64,000 nt of DNA from Shewanella saliphila (GCF_014648295.1 NZ_BMQV01000002.1:1-64000), one strand, 5' to 3'. Positions 46,015 to 55,615 are shown, counted from the first letter of the stretch. Notes: generated by a model not told the origin, from the letters alone. A program made the numbers and translations.

Positions 46015-46239
46015 TTATTGCTTAACGCCCTCAACAATAAATTCTAATGCTACGTTAGCTGATGCTGGGCTTAAATCCATTTTCACACCATAATCTTTCA
46101 TTGCAAAAGTGGTTTTGCCAGTCAAACCTGCACGATAGCCGCCCCAAAGGGTCTTGCTCTCCACCAGTGGTTTTGCATCAATAGCCAACCGCTTCGTTAT
46201 GCTATTAAAGGTCAAGTCATCCACGGTTAAAACAGTTGG
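46015..46239 (-). pseudogene. YceI family remnant (C-terminal part only)
   Basis: The minus strand encodes VDDLTFNSITKRLAIDAK, then WGGYRAGLTGKTTFAMKDYG and DLSPASANVALEFIVEGVKQ. These are the last strands of a YceI-like lipocalin-fold protein. Normal members have about 190 residues with a signal peptide; here only about 70 remain, preceded by an in-frame TAG at 46240-46242. The sequence before it shows no YceI segments in any frame I checked by eye. I take it as a decayed gene rather than a short protein. Confidence 0.8.
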
Positions 46240-46242
46240 CTA

Positions 46243-46454
46243 ATTATTGTCGAAATAACATTTATTTTTTCGCGAGTGACAATAACGACTCGATTTAAAG
46301 CCAATATCCATCAGCATTGGTTAATAAAAACCATCTCAAACAAAACACTAATACTTAAATTTAGCCATTTCGGATTAAAAACCATCAATAACAGTTAAAA
46401 CTGCCGCATTTTGAACATTAACTAGCCGAACGATGAAAAACTTTTAAAAAGCAC
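46243..46454. other. Intergenic stretch before the tRNA genes
   Basis: No gene is visible; AT-rich. It may hold the decayed 5' part of the YceI gene, which is no longer recognisable. Confidence 0.4.
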
Positions 46455-46483
46455 TTGCACGATAAAATCCATCGCTATATTAT
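46455..46483 (+). promoter_or_regulatory. Promoter of the tRNA-Phe/tRNA-Thr operon
   Basis: TTGCAC, 17 bases, then TATTAT, followed by GTGCGC, a GC-rich discriminator typical of stable RNA promoters under stringent control. The first tRNA begins about 80 bases later. Confidence 0.75.
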
Positions 46484-46563
46484 GTGCGCACTCCAGACGA
46501 GACAGGCACTGATTACCAAGTTAGTACCTAGTTTGAAGTAGTAAACTAACGCTTAGTTTAGTT

Positions 46564-46639
46564 GCCCGAATAGCTCAGTCGGTAGAGCAGAGGATTGAAA
46601 ATCCTCGTGTCCCTGGTTCGATTCCGGGTTCGGGCACCA
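46564..46639 (+). tRNA. tRNA-Phe (GAA)
   Basis: A 76-base cloverleaf. The acceptor stem pairs GCCCGAA with TTCGGGC, the anticodon loop is TTGAAAA (anticodon GAA) on an AGAGGA/TCCTCG-type stem, the T arm has GGTTCGATTCC and the 3' end ACCA is encoded. Confidence 0.98.
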
Positions 46640-46646
46640 CAATTTA

Positions 46647-46722
<76 letters not shown>

Positions 46723-46729
46723 TAAAAAC

Positions 46730-46758
46730 AAAAAAGCCACTCAATGAGTGGCTTTTTT
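46730..46758 (+). terminator. Rho-independent terminator of the tRNA operon
   Basis: AAAAAGCCACT and AGTGGCTTTTT flank CAATG, with a T tail, 7 bases after tRNA-Thr. Confidence 0.95.
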
Positions 46759-46812
46759 GTATCTATTGATTAGTATTTTAACATTTCATTACTCATCAGA
46801 TTGGACAAGAAT

Positions 46813-46840
46813 AAAAAAAGACACTCGATAGAGTGCCTTA
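46813..46840 (-). terminator. Rho-independent terminator after sapC
   Basis: On the minus strand GGCACTC, TATC, GAGTGTC and then TTTTTTTATT. It lies about 30 bases past the sapC stop; the two terminators at 46.73 and 46.81 kb separate convergent transcripts. Confidence 0.88.
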
Positions 46841-46866
46841 GTTTTTTTTCTTAATAAGCTGGCAGG

Positions 46867-47568
46867 TTATTTATCCTGCATTTCAACTCTAGCTAGACGG
46901 TTCACTTGGTTTAACGAACCTAAATGACCGAAGATTGGCCCTAATAAGCCGCGTTTTTTCAAATCTAAAAATTCTTCGTCACTTAATTCATTTAGTTTTG
47001 CTTCATCAACAACATATAAACCATTGATATTGCGCTTTTCACCGGCGACATCAACCGTTAATGTTTGGTTGATTAATAAACCTTTTTCATTTAAAAAGCC
47101 TAAAATCCCACGTGTTGCTTGATCTTGTTCATAGTGGCTAATTAAAGCTTTTTTACGTGTTTCTAGCAATGGCGTTTCTTTACCGTCAACAAACAATGGT
47201 TGGCCTTCAGTTTTGCTAACTTCTTTAGCCTCTTCACGAATACCAATCCACACTTTATCTTTTACATCTGGGTTAAGAACAAGTCCTAAAGGATAATCTC
47301 GCACTACCGCAGGAATATACAGACCTTGCCATTTGCCGTCTTTAACACTTAAATTTTGTCCAGGCTTTAACCCTAGCATTGCAACTGACTGAAATTCATT
47401 GGTGTCGCTATTTTTAACAAACACAATTGGGTATTCTGTCGCGGCACGGCTGATCTCATGTAGAGTAACTGGCACGATATGTTGCTCTGCTACATGTGAA
47501 TAGTCACTTGCTGCTAGTTTTAACTCGCCATGTTTGGTTTGTTCTAATAACGTAATTTGGTTTTGCAT
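46867..47568 (-). CDS. SapC family protein
   Basis: About 233 residues from the start at 47568 (MQNQITLLEQTKHGELKL), where GGGAG precedes by 6 bases. Segments EYPIVFVKNSD, MLGLKPGQNL and YIPAVVRDYPLGL are the SapC family hallmark. The family was named from the Campylobacter S-layer locus, and in marine gammaproteobacteria it is often near TonB receptors and tryptophan halogenases, neither of which is here. There is no signal peptide. Molecular role unknown. It is followed by its own terminator. Confidence 0.9.
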   Translation of the reverse strand: MQNQITLLEQTKHGELKLAASDYSHVAEQHIVPVTLHEISRAATEYPIVFVKNSDTNEFQSVAMLGLKPGQNLSVKDGKWQGLYIPAVVRDYPLGLVLNPDVKDKVWIGIREEAKEVSKTEGQPLFVDGKETPLLETRKKALISHYEQDQATRGILGFLNEKGLLINQTLTVDVAGEKRNINGLYVVDEAKLNELSDEEFLDLKKRGLLGPIFGHLGSLNQVNRLARVEMQDK

Positions 47569-47741
47569 CTTGGCTCCCTGAGGCACTGATTATCTTCTTT
47601 GACATACGTACAGCTTGGTATCTATACGAGAGTTAACAATTCATTGATACCTGAAACTACCAAGATAAATCTTAAATTCAAGTACATTTAGATTAAATTG
47701 CGCTTATCATCATTAAAAGCTGTTTTATTGTCCAATAAGAG

Positions 47742-47763
47742 AGGCTTTATCCGTAGTAAAGCC
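47742..47763 (-). terminator. Probable terminator after ndh
   Basis: On the minus strand GGCTTTA, seven bases, TAAAGCC and then TCTCTT. It is 20 bases after the ndh stop. The T tail is poor, so strength is uncertain. Confidence 0.55.
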
Positions 47764-47783
47764 CTTGTCGTGACAAACCATAT

Positions 47784-49070
47784 TTAGTGCAATTTAAGCT
47801 TAGGTCGCTGCCAACGCAGCAATTTTTGGGCGATGCGGTACACTGAAGCGGAAAACCAGCCATATAAACTGGCTAGGTGACGTTGATATAATGAAATATA
47901 CATTAAGCGTGCAACGTGACCCTCCACGAAAAAATCACCTGAGCGTAAATTCCCCATTAGATTTCCGACCGCAGAAAAGCGGCTTAATGAAACTAAAGAG
48001 CCATAGTCTTTATATTCAAATGACTTTTCTGGCTGTGACTTCATTTTTAAACACAAATTAGCATACAAGCGATCGGCCATTTGTGCTGCGGCTTGGGCAC
48101 GAGGTGGAACCGGTTTGCCTGATGGCAATATGAGTTGTGCGCAATCGCCTAACGCATAGATATCGCTAAGTCCTTTAACTCGCATGCAGTCATCGACATC
48201 TAATTGATTACGCGGTGTTACAGGAAGTTGAGTGAAGCTCTCGAATACTTTTGGCCCTTTAACGCCTGCAGCCCATACTTTGATATTGGCTTTAATCACA
48301 TCGCCCGTTGCGGTCACAAAACCTTGTTTGGTCACTTCTTTAACCTGAACACCTAAGTGCAATTTAACCCCAAGCTTTGACAATACTGTTTGCGCTCTTG
48401 CGCTTACTTGTGCTGGCAGTTGTGGCAAAATTTTGTTTGATGCTTCGATAAGGTTAATGTCTAAATGATCTTTGCTAATATTTTGATAGCCGTATTCTTT
48501 AACAGACTCGATAACATGATGAAGCTCTGCCGATAGCTCTACGCCTGTTGCCCCTGCACCAACAATTCCGATACCTAACTGATCTTGGGTTTCATTGAGT
48601 TGTAATAACGCATCCATCAACTTTTGATGGAATACATTTGCGCTATCAAGGCTGTCTAAAAATATGCAGTGTTTTTCAGCACCTGGCGTATTAAAGCTAT
48701 TGGAGACACCACCTAACGCTAGCACTAAGGTGTCATATGCAATGTGGCGCTCAGCGATAATCTGTTCACCCTCATCATTATAAACAGGCGCTAATTGAAT
48801 CGTTTTGGCTTGTGGGTCGCATTGTTCAATAGCACCTCTAATATAGCGGTAACCATTTTTAAGGCCATGATCGCGATATTGCAACCCTTCAATCGATTGA
48901 TCAATAACCCCAACCGCAACCTCATGTAATTTAGGTTTCCAAATATGCACGGTATTTTTATCAACTAAGCTGATATCAACTAAAGAATTGCTACCAAACT
49001 TACGCCCTAGCTTTGACGCCAATGCTAAACCGGCAGCTCCACCACCAACAATAACAATTCTTTGTTGCAT
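47784..49070 (-). CDS. ndh: Type II NADH dehydrogenase
   Basis: A 428-residue peripheral flavoprotein that passes electrons from NADH to quinone without pumping protons. The FAD motif is IVIVGGGAAGLALASKLG, the NADH motif is GIGIVGAGATGVELSAEL, and the second FAD segment is DIYALGDCAQL. The C-terminal amphipathic part (RLMYISLYQRHLASLYGW) fits membrane attachment. I start at 49070 because GGAG precedes by 6 bases; the frame opens with a TTG four codons earlier. Confidence 0.94.
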   Translation of the reverse strand: MQQRIVIVGGGAAGLALASKLGRKFGSNSLVDISLVDKNTVHIWKPKLHEVAVGVIDQSIEGLQYRDHGLKNGYRYIRGAIEQCDPQAKTIQLAPVYNDEGEQIIAERHIAYDTLVLALGGVSNSFNTPGAEKHCIFLDSLDSANVFHQKLMDALLQLNETQDQLGIGIVGAGATGVELSAELHHVIESVKEYGYQNISKDHLDINLIEASNKILPQLPAQVSARAQTVLSKLGVKLHLGVQVKEVTKQGFVTATGDVIKANIKVWAAGVKGPKVFESFTQLPVTPRNQLDVDDCMRVKGLSDIYALGDCAQLILPSGKPVPPRAQAAAQMADRLYANLCLKMKSQPEKSFEYKDYGSLVSLSRFSAVGNLMGNLRSGDFFVEGHVARLMYISLYQRHLASLYGWFSASVYRIAQKLLRWQRPKLKLH

Positions 49071-49113
49071 AAACTTCTCCAACCAAACATTGTCTTACTA
49101 ACTTGAAACACAT

Positions 49114-49134
49114 AAAAAAAGGCCCTTGTGGGCC

Positions 49135-49136
<2 letters not shown>
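49114..49136 (-). terminator. Rho-independent terminator overlapping the glnB stop
   Basis: On the minus strand AAGGCCC, ACAA, GGGCCTT then TTTTT. The stem starts within the TAA stop codon of glnB. Confidence 0.93.
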
Positions 49137-49485
<349 letters not shown>

Positions 49486-49690
49486 TCATCAGCTAAATTG
49501 TTGGTTAAACATATGTCATCGTTGACGTTTATAGCAACCAAACTTCCTGCAAATATCTTACTTGAAACCACAGCAAAATGTCGCTGCTATTTTGCGTATT
49601 TAGAAAAAGATATTTCACAGCAAAAGAATTGTTCATTTTCTATACTATTTAACCCGCAGCAGGATGCTGCCAACAATTTAGGGAAGAATA

Positions 49691-50218
49691 ATGATGACTA
49701 TCTCAACACTGACAAAAGGCTTTGGGCTTATCGAGCTCATCGTTACCACATTAATTATCATGTTGATGTCGCTTATCGCTGTCCCCTCCTTTACTGCAAT
49801 ACACGAACATACTCGAACACAGAGCAGCATTAAAGTCATACAACAGACTATCCAATTTGCCCGCAATATGGCGATAAGCTATGGAACAAGGGTCACGGTC
49901 TGCCCCATTGTAGATAACAAATGCACTTCTGATTGGCGAATTGGTCTCAGCGTATTTATTGACCGTGGTACCAAAAATCAAATTGATGCAAACGATCGGT
50001 TACTACAGCAAACCTCAGCATTTAACGATAACGATTTTGTGGGTTACAACCGAGCGGCGGTTAGGTTTCAAGCAGATGGTTTAGCTTCTGGTACAAATGG
50101 TACCCTCACATATTGCCCTAGCACTATAGACAGCGAGTATTCAAAAGCCGTTATCGTTAACCAAGCGGGGCGAGCAAGAATGTCCAAGAAGAAAAATATC
50201 AAATGTAAACCAAATTAA
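49691..50218 (+). CDS. FimT/GspH family pseudopilin, first of a tandem pair
   Basis: A 175-residue prepilin-like protein with the type III signal KGFGLIELIVTTLIIML: cleavage is expected between Gly and Phe, and Glu lies at +5. The GspH/FimT domain includes IQFARNMAISYGTRVTVCP and a pair of Cys. It is a minor component of the type IV pilus tip. A GGGAAG ribosome site precedes. The next gene is a paralogue with the same SYGxRVxVCP and SDWxxGxSVFID segments. Both are on the strand opposite to the pilV-pilE operon, which converges on them. Confidence 0.88.
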   Translation: MMTISTLTKGFGLIELIVTTLIIMLMSLIAVPSFTAIHEHTRTQSSIKVIQQTIQFARNMAISYGTRVTVCPIVDNKCTSDWRIGLSVFIDRGTKNQIDANDRLLQQTSAFNDNDFVGYNRAAVRFQADGLASGTNGTLTYCPSTIDSEYSKAVIVNQAGRARMSKKKNIKCKPN

Positions 50219-50354
50219 TTTTTGGTTTTGTCTTTAATTAATAGTGAGATAGATATTTACGAGGCCAAATCATTAGACAATAAATAACCAATTAAACACT
50301 GTAATTCATGCTGTGCTTAGTTATACTCTTCTGTATATAGTTGAGGATACACAC

Positions 50355-50879
50355 ATGAAAAAATTACAGTCAGGTTTTACCTTAGTCGAGGTTATGGTTA
50401 CGGTTGCTGTAGCAGCTATCCTTCTTGCAGTAGCGGCTCCCTCGTTTAATTCGTTATATGAAGGGATTAGAGCCAGAAGTGCCATTAGTACAATTGAATC
50501 ATCATTTGTGTTTGCACGCAGCCAAGCGGTTAGTTATGGCAGTAGAGTATCTGTTTGCCCAATGACATCAACATCATGTGGTAGCGATTGGTCTCAAGGG
50601 TTCAGTGTATTTATTGATAACGGTGTAGTAGGCACCATGGACACCACTAACGGTATTGCAGATACGGTATTGCGTAAAGTGGATGCATTTAACAGTAACG
50701 ACACAATTAAATCTGATCTAACTCGATACAGTTTTAACCCTGACGGTATGGTGACTAACGGAAACAGTGGCGTTTTTAGATACTGCCCAGGGGCTGCAGA
50801 CAGCAGTTCTTCTGAAGCAATAAGCATGAATTCATCTGGACGAATTTCTAAGGTCACAACTACAGTAACGTGCAGTTAA
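50355..50879 (+). CDS. FimT/GspH family pseudopilin, second of a tandem pair
   Basis: I start at 50355 (MKKLQSGFTLVEVMVTVAVA), with GAGGA upstream; the open frame begins 14 codons earlier. About 174 residues. The prepilin site is SGFTLVEV. The body has FVFARSQAVSYGSRVSVCP, CGSDWSQGFSVFIDNG and FNPDGMVTNG, the C-terminal GspH pattern. It is clearly related to the gene before it, 136 bases upstream, and probably arose by duplication. It likely joins the minor pilin tip complex with PilV, PilW, PilX and PilE. Confidence 0.9.
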   Translation: MKKLQSGFTLVEVMVTVAVAAILLAVAAPSFNSLYEGIRARSAISTIESSFVFARSQAVSYGSRVSVCPMTSTSCGSDWSQGFSVFIDNGVVGTMDTTNGIADTVLRKVDAFNSNDTIKSDLTRYSFNPDGMVTNGNSGVFRYCPGAADSSSSEAISMNSSGRISKVTTTVTCS

Positions 50880-50880
50880 A

Positions 50881-50902
50881 AGGCTTACCATTGGTAAGCC
50901 TG
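50881..50902. terminator. Hairpin after the second pseudopilin gene
   Basis: AGGCTTACC and GGTAAGCCT flank ATT, directly after the stop codon. The T tail is interrupted (GTATGTATCTTT), so it is a modest terminator for the plus strand. Confidence 0.6.
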
Positions 50903-50940
50903 TATGTATCTTTATTAAATAACTATTGTTATCTTTTTAC

Positions 50941-51258
50941 CTAGTGAGTACGCGCAGCATCAAGCTCTTGCACGAAAACGTCTTTAAACACCTTATCTTC
51001 AGTGATGCATTCAACAATTCTTTTGACGATTAATCGCTCATTAGTGACTGTGGGTACATATTCCGCCAGTAATGCACTTTGCTCTTCAATGAGTAACTTC
51101 GAGTCCCATACAAACACCGCAATATTTGACCCATTGGGTGTTTCTATATGGCATTTATACGTTACGTATGTTGTTTCATCAGATGTGGACTCTTCGGCTA
51201 TCGCATTCATTGATAACAGCAATGCTAACAAAGCTGTAATAGGGGTAATTATGTTCAT
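50941..51258 (-). CDS. TapY2-like exported protein of the type IV pilus operon
   Basis: About 105 residues from MNIITPITALLALLLSMNAI, a signal peptide ending in AIAEE. The mature part, TYVTYKCHIETPNGSNIAVF through VECITEDKVF, has two Cys and a C-terminal basic ELDAARTH tail and resembles TapY2-family proteins found after PilE in related marine bacteria. The start overlaps the pilE stop (ATGA), so translation is coupled. A longer frame opens 19 codons upstream inside pilE. The role in pilus function is unproven. Confidence 0.65.
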   Translation of the reverse strand: MNIITPITALLALLLSMNAIAEESTSDETTYVTYKCHIETPNGSNIAVFVWDSKLLIEEQSALLAEYVPTVTNERLIVKRIVECITEDKVFKDVFVQELDAARTH

Positions 51259-51647
51259 TTCCAACACTCCGTAGGTGACTTGGTGCCTGTTGAAGTTAAC
51301 GATATTGCAGCGCAAGCACTATCACGAGTAGCTTGAACACCCACTGCGGTTGCAGTGACAGTAAAATCATCACCGCTTAATGTGGTGTCGACTTTGTAAT
51401 AAGTATTTTCTACAACCCAAGGGTCGGCCGAAAGCCCTAGCTTAGTCATATCGGTGGTAAAACTGCGATGGTCTAAATAATACTGCTCCTGCAAATTAGC
51501 GACATGCATCACTCCAGCTAAACCATCACCTCTCGCACCTTTAGCCACAAACTGTGTGTAGCTTGGGTAAGCAATAGAAGCGAGAATACCGACAATAACC
51601 ACGGTAATCATCACTTCAATTAAGGTAAATCCTTGTTGCTTTATCAT
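51255..51647 (-). CDS. pilE: Type IV minor pilin PilE
   Basis: A 130-residue prepilin: MIKQQGFTLIEVMITVVIVG gives the cleavage site G/F at 6-7 and Glu at +5. Then come AYPSYTQFVAKGARGDGLAG and a C-terminal disulfide loop (Cys-Ala-Ala ... Cys-Trp-Lys end). It resembles the minor pilin PilE of Pseudomonas rather than a major pilin, given its place directly after pilY1. It starts 15 bases after the pilY1 stop. Confidence 0.92.
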   Translation of the reverse strand: MIKQQGFTLIEVMITVVIVGILASIAYPSYTQFVAKGARGDGLAGVMHVANLQEQYYLDHRSFTTDMTKLGLSADPWVVENTYYKVDTTLSGDDFTVTATAVGVQATRDSACAAISLTSTGTKSPTECWK

Positions 51648-51662
51648 TAGTTTTACTCGTCT

Positions 51663-54600
51663 CTACTCATCAATATGGTAATAAATTCTGTTTACGCCTA
51701 AACCACCACCAATACACTTATTATCTCCATCTGCACAGCCATCATCTGGACCATCGACTTTAACCATATCGTCAGTTGCTGAACCAACACCAATTAAGTA
51801 CATATAGCTGTCAGATGAACCGTTATCAGGTATCACTAACTGCGGTGTATCAGGTACTCTAGCCCCCATAGTTAAATACTCTTCAGTATATGACCGTGTG
51901 CCTTTATGTAAATCAAAGCCATATAATCGACCTTCACCATAAGCTAAACATTGGTTTGCTGAAGTGATACTACCTGGTACATAAGAGGTAAAGTAAACAC
52001 GTCCTTGAATGATAGTTGAAGCCGATAAGCTCTTCTCACCACTAGATCCAAAGTTATAGTACCAGCCTCGTTTAGCGCCAAATGCAATATTTTCAGCTTG
52101 TGTTGTCGGTGCTGTTGACGACACATTATAAAGATCTGATAACTGGAGCGCTGCAGGGATTTCGTGACCCGTTGCGCCGGTAAACGATTTAGTCACCACA
52201 TTTCTATCTTGCAGCATAAAAAACTTATCTGAGCGCGTTGTATCCAAAGGATGTGGTCTGTTGCCCGTCCCTACAGTTACAGCATCATAAGGAATATTCT
52301 GATACGTTATACTGGTTGTAGTATTGTTCGAAGCATCTGTAACCGAAACTTCAGATACATTGGTAAACACCGTTTGGGCGACTGCCGCTTCAGCAAAAAA
52401 GCGTCTGTCTGTGGCTTGGGTTGAGCCGCCTAAACTGGCAAACTTAAACGCCGTCCAAGGGTTAGTAGAATCACTCGCTGACGCACTTGGTAAATCCATG
52501 CGCCACACATTGGCCCCTGTATCGGTAGCATATATTCTATCGGTCAAATTATCATTGTTACTGTCTAATATCGCAACGCTATTGGGGATACTGTCTACAA
52601 TACCTGGCAATTGGGTTTTATTAGAACCAGATGCCGAGCCAAATTGATGAACTAAAGCACCTGTAGCAGCATTTAAAATGTATACACTACGCGCTGTTGT
52701 GTCATCCGTACCGACACTGGCACCGTCTTTATTTGATGGATTGTAACCCCCACCGATAATCACTACTGGTGTAGCACTTGCCGATGAAGTATTACCGGCA
52801 GGCACCCCAGGAATAAGCGTCACTACAGGCTCAGCCCAAGATTGCCCCATATCACTCATACCAGCAGAGCTTGGATCCACTTTCCACATAAATTGAGGTG
52901 AGTCAGGATTAGTAATATTTAGCGCATAATAAGATTTACCACCACGACGCATACCCACAAATAACCATGCTTTATCGACGGCCCCTGATGAATTACGCTC
53001 TACATAAGCCACTGGTGGACTGTCCATACCATAAACAGAGTGAATACCTGTTGGCACGTTAGCCCTGAGTTCACGAAGGTTTGGCAATAACTCTTGCGGC
53101 ATAAAGGCCCAAGATTCCTCAACCGTATCACCGTTGTCTTTAAACATGTGCAAAAAGCCGGCATTGGTTCCCAATACAATGCGAACATCTGGTGAGCCAT
53201 CAGTGCCATAATTGATTGCTAATGGTTTAGAGTGAAGCGGATCGCCCATAATATCAGCACGTTTGTCAGATGTTGAGCCATCATTATCCTCATCATCCAC
53301 ATCAATGCCCTTTGCCCAATCGAATAATTCGGTTAATTCAGACTTATCGACCCCCATAAAAATGGCTAATTCATTTTCACTCGTGATCCCAGGACTCGAA
53401 GCTGCATTTGATTTAGTAAACTCTTCGATTGAGCCATCACTACCAAAATTACCATATAAGGTTCGACTTGAAGTGTTTTGAAGTTGGGTTAGTGCACCAC
53501 CGACTTCAACATTATTACCATCACCGCCACCACTCGTTGAGCTACATACAGAGTTTGATGTCCAAAACGAGCAAGCTGAAGAGGCTAAATTACCATCATC
53601 GCCAATGGCATCATTGCTATTTTTATCAACCACATCGCCAGTTCCAGTCACCTTGAACTTTTTCAAATTACCCACCCAGCGAGGGCCTTCATTAGGTAAA
53701 AACATCGCATAATAAACTGAGTCTAGAGTTTGGGTTCTATCAAAGTTATTACTGGCAATTGAAGGAGAAGTAAACGTAGAGTTGGTCTCTAAAATATTAG
53801 AGAAAATCGTTTGCAATGCTTCCTGTAATTTTTCCGCATCGGAAGCAGTATAGGTATCGCCACCACCACGGGCAGCAGTTTCTTGTAAAAGATCTGCGAC
53901 TGAATCTGCATCTTCACCAAAACCAATCGTGTAAGTCGATACAGTTTGGGTTCCATCAAGATCCGTATTAACATCATTAGTGTTCAACCAACCAGCAAGA
54001 GCAGGCAAGTAGCTGCCAGAGTATTTATCTGAATTAGAAACACCAGAAAGAGCTTTAACTTTACTATCTGCATCATCATCTCTGGTTGGCTCACCATCAG
54101 TTATATAAATAACATAAGCTTTATCTTGACAGACCTTACCTACAAATGGAGAGATATAGCTGCCACCAGATTCTATTGAAGTGTCTCGTAAAGGTGTTCT
54201 CGATGGATCATCGTTACCAAAATACACACCACCACCAGAAAAATAACGATAAGCCTCATAAAGGGTTTCGCATAATGGTGTCCAGGTTGTAGCGGTAAGT
54301 GAACTAATAGTAGACAGTAAATTCGGTTTATTTGTCTCATTATTAGTCGTAATGCCATAGACAATACGCCCACCATCATCGAAGTTAAATACAGACAACC
54401 CAAAGTCTACACTTGGCGTTGTTACGATAGTGTCTTCCATAACACGCCTTGCGACTTCTATTCTCGAATAATTGTGTTTAGACTTTGTACTATGATACCA
54501 ATTTACATATTTTTCAGTAAACAGAGTTACAGGCTGGCCAATCCCAAAATTAGTTAAAAGGGCTTTTTCTATTGCAGCATCGACTTCAGCGGTAGTTGAT

Positions 54601-55169
54601 GATCCGTTAATTGGCGTATGCCTTTGAGGATCTGCAGATGTACCTAAGCCATCTACTGGAAAACCATTAGTTGCTGCGCGGTTGATATAATCTCTTTCTG
54701 CAATATCTTCGTAACAATCTGTATATTGAATACTTGTGCCATCAGTTAATGGCAGTTCTGACCACTCTCCATTTTCACCAATATATTTATGCTCACGTAT
54801 ATAACCAGTGAACATGCCATAGTCTTCTAAATAACCTTCGGCGGTATTACAGCCATTAATCTCATTTAAATAATATTGATTACTCGATGCTAATGGCACA
54901 TTACTACTACTACGGGAAAAAAATAGTTTGGTATTAGTTTTCAAACGACCACTAGAATTGACATTTTCATCACCACGCTCATAGGGGTCATCTGTATAAA
55001 AAGTCGAGCCCATACTTCCTGAAACATCAAAAATAATCAGTACCTGAGGTTTTGAGCCTGAACGCGCTGTAGACTCAAAAACGTATAGCTCAGTATCATC
55101 GGCGAAGCTGATGGATGAGTAAGCCAATATTGCAAATAGCAATGTATAAGATAATTGTTTTATAAACAT
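51663..55169 (-). CDS. pilY1: PilY1-like type IV pilus tip adhesin
   Basis: A 1168-residue exported protein. The signal peptide ends at about residue 23 (SISFADD). A von Willebrand A-like domain follows with MIDAS FDVSGSMGS (Asp48) and later YVIYITDGEPTRDDD. The C-terminal third is the PilY1 beta-propeller: LGTNAGFLHMFKDNGDT, MRRGGKSYYALNITNPDSP, and the calcium-binding loop DSNNDNLTDRIYATDTG. It sits at the pilus tip, primes assembly with the minor pilins and binds surfaces. Many Ser/Thr/Asp-rich linkers; no frameshift seen. Confidence 0.94.
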   Translation of the reverse strand: MFIKQLSYTLLFAILAYSSISFADDTELYVFESTARSGSKPQVLIIFDVSGSMGSTFYTDDPYERGDENVNSSGRLKTNTKLFFSRSSSNVPLASSNQYYLNEINGCNTAEGYLEDYGMFTGYIREHKYIGENGEWSELPLTDGTSIQYTDCYEDIAERDYINRAATNGFPVDGLGTSADPQRHTPINGSSTTAEVDAAIEKALLTNFGIGQPVTLFTEKYVNWYHSTKSKHNYSRIEVARRVMEDTIVTTPSVDFGLSVFNFDDGGRIVYGITTNNETNKPNLLSTISSLTATTWTPLCETLYEAYRYFSGGGVYFGNDDPSRTPLRDTSIESGGSYISPFVGKVCQDKAYVIYITDGEPTRDDDADSKVKALSGVSNSDKYSGSYLPALAGWLNTNDVNTDLDGTQTVSTYTIGFGEDADSVADLLQETAARGGGDTYTASDAEKLQEALQTIFSNILETNSTFTSPSIASNNFDRTQTLDSVYYAMFLPNEGPRWVGNLKKFKVTGTGDVVDKNSNDAIGDDGNLASSACSFWTSNSVCSSTSGGGDGNNVEVGGALTQLQNTSSRTLYGNFGSDGSIEEFTKSNAASSPGITSENELAIFMGVDKSELTELFDWAKGIDVDDEDNDGSTSDKRADIMGDPLHSKPLAINYGTDGSPDVRIVLGTNAGFLHMFKDNGDTVEESWAFMPQELLPNLRELRANVPTGIHSVYGMDSPPVAYVERNSSGAVDKAWLFVGMRRGGKSYYALNITNPDSPQFMWKVDPSSAGMSDMGQSWAEPVVTLIPGVPAGNTSSASATPVVIIGGGYNPSNKDGASVGTDDTTARSVYILNAATGALVHQFGSASGSNKTQLPGIVDSIPNSVAILDSNNDNLTDRIYATDTGANVWRMDLPSASASDSTNPWTAFKFASLGGSTQATDRRFFAEAAVAQTVFTNVSEVSVTDASNNTTTSITYQNIPYDAVTVGTGNRPHPLDTTRSDKFFMLQDRNVVTKSFTGATGHEIPAALQLSDLYNVSSTAPTTQAENIAFGAKRGWYYNFGSSGEKSLSASTIIQGRVYFTSYVPGSITSANQCLAYGEGRLYGFDLHKGTRSYTEEYLTMGARVPDTPQLVIPDNGSSDSYMYLIGVGSATDDMVKVDGPDDGCADGDNKCIGGGLGVNRIYYHIDE

Positions 55170-55171
55170 GA

Positions 55172-55615
55172 CTAACTCCCTGTTAACACTTCTTGTTCAA
55201 TTCCGGCGACGACGGTAACTAACCCCATATTGCTACGGCCAAATGTTGCAGCACTAGAAACTTCAACTCTACGGCAACTGATTAGGTTACCAGAACTTGC
55301 AGTCGCACTGCGCTTGCAACTCACATCGCCGGCATTTAACGGCGTCATGGTGTTTGAGACACCTAAATCGGCATCAACCGTGGTTGAGGCGACTGTCATT
55401 GTGGTTAATGTTGTTCCAGTATTGGCCGAGATAACTTTATCTTGAGCACCTTTTGCTGATGCCACAGCTTCAATCCGTTCAGAGCCCGCGCCAGCCATTC
55501 TTAATGACTGCGTCGAGTTAACGGCTAATGCCACACCGATTAAGGTCATCAGCACTAAGACTATTAATGAAAAAAACAACACGATACCTTGCTGTTTTTT
55601 TTGCGATGTAATCAT
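55172..55615 (-). CDS. pilX: Type IV pilus minor pilin PilX
   Basis: A 147-residue protein starting MITSQKKQQGIVLFFSLIVL, the PilX N-terminus (Gly before the hydrophobic helix, no Glu+5). The rest has SLRMAGAGSERIEAVASAKGAQ and two Cys near the end. PilX belongs to the tip-priming complex. It lies 2 bases before pilY1 and 57 bases after pilW. It is rather short for PilX. Confidence 0.87.
   Translation of the reverse strand: MITSQKKQQGIVLFFSLIVLVLMTLIGVALAVNSTQSLRMAGAGSERIEAVASAKGAQDKVISANTGTTLTTMTVASTTVDADLGVSNTMTPLNAGDVSCKRSATASSGNLISCRRVEVSSAATFGRSNMGLVTVVAGIEQEVLTGS

Noticed and set aside
49498-49833. 111-codon plus-strand frame overlapping the first pseudopilin gene
   Set aside because: It overlaps a clear prepilin start in another frame and shows no domain or ribosome site.
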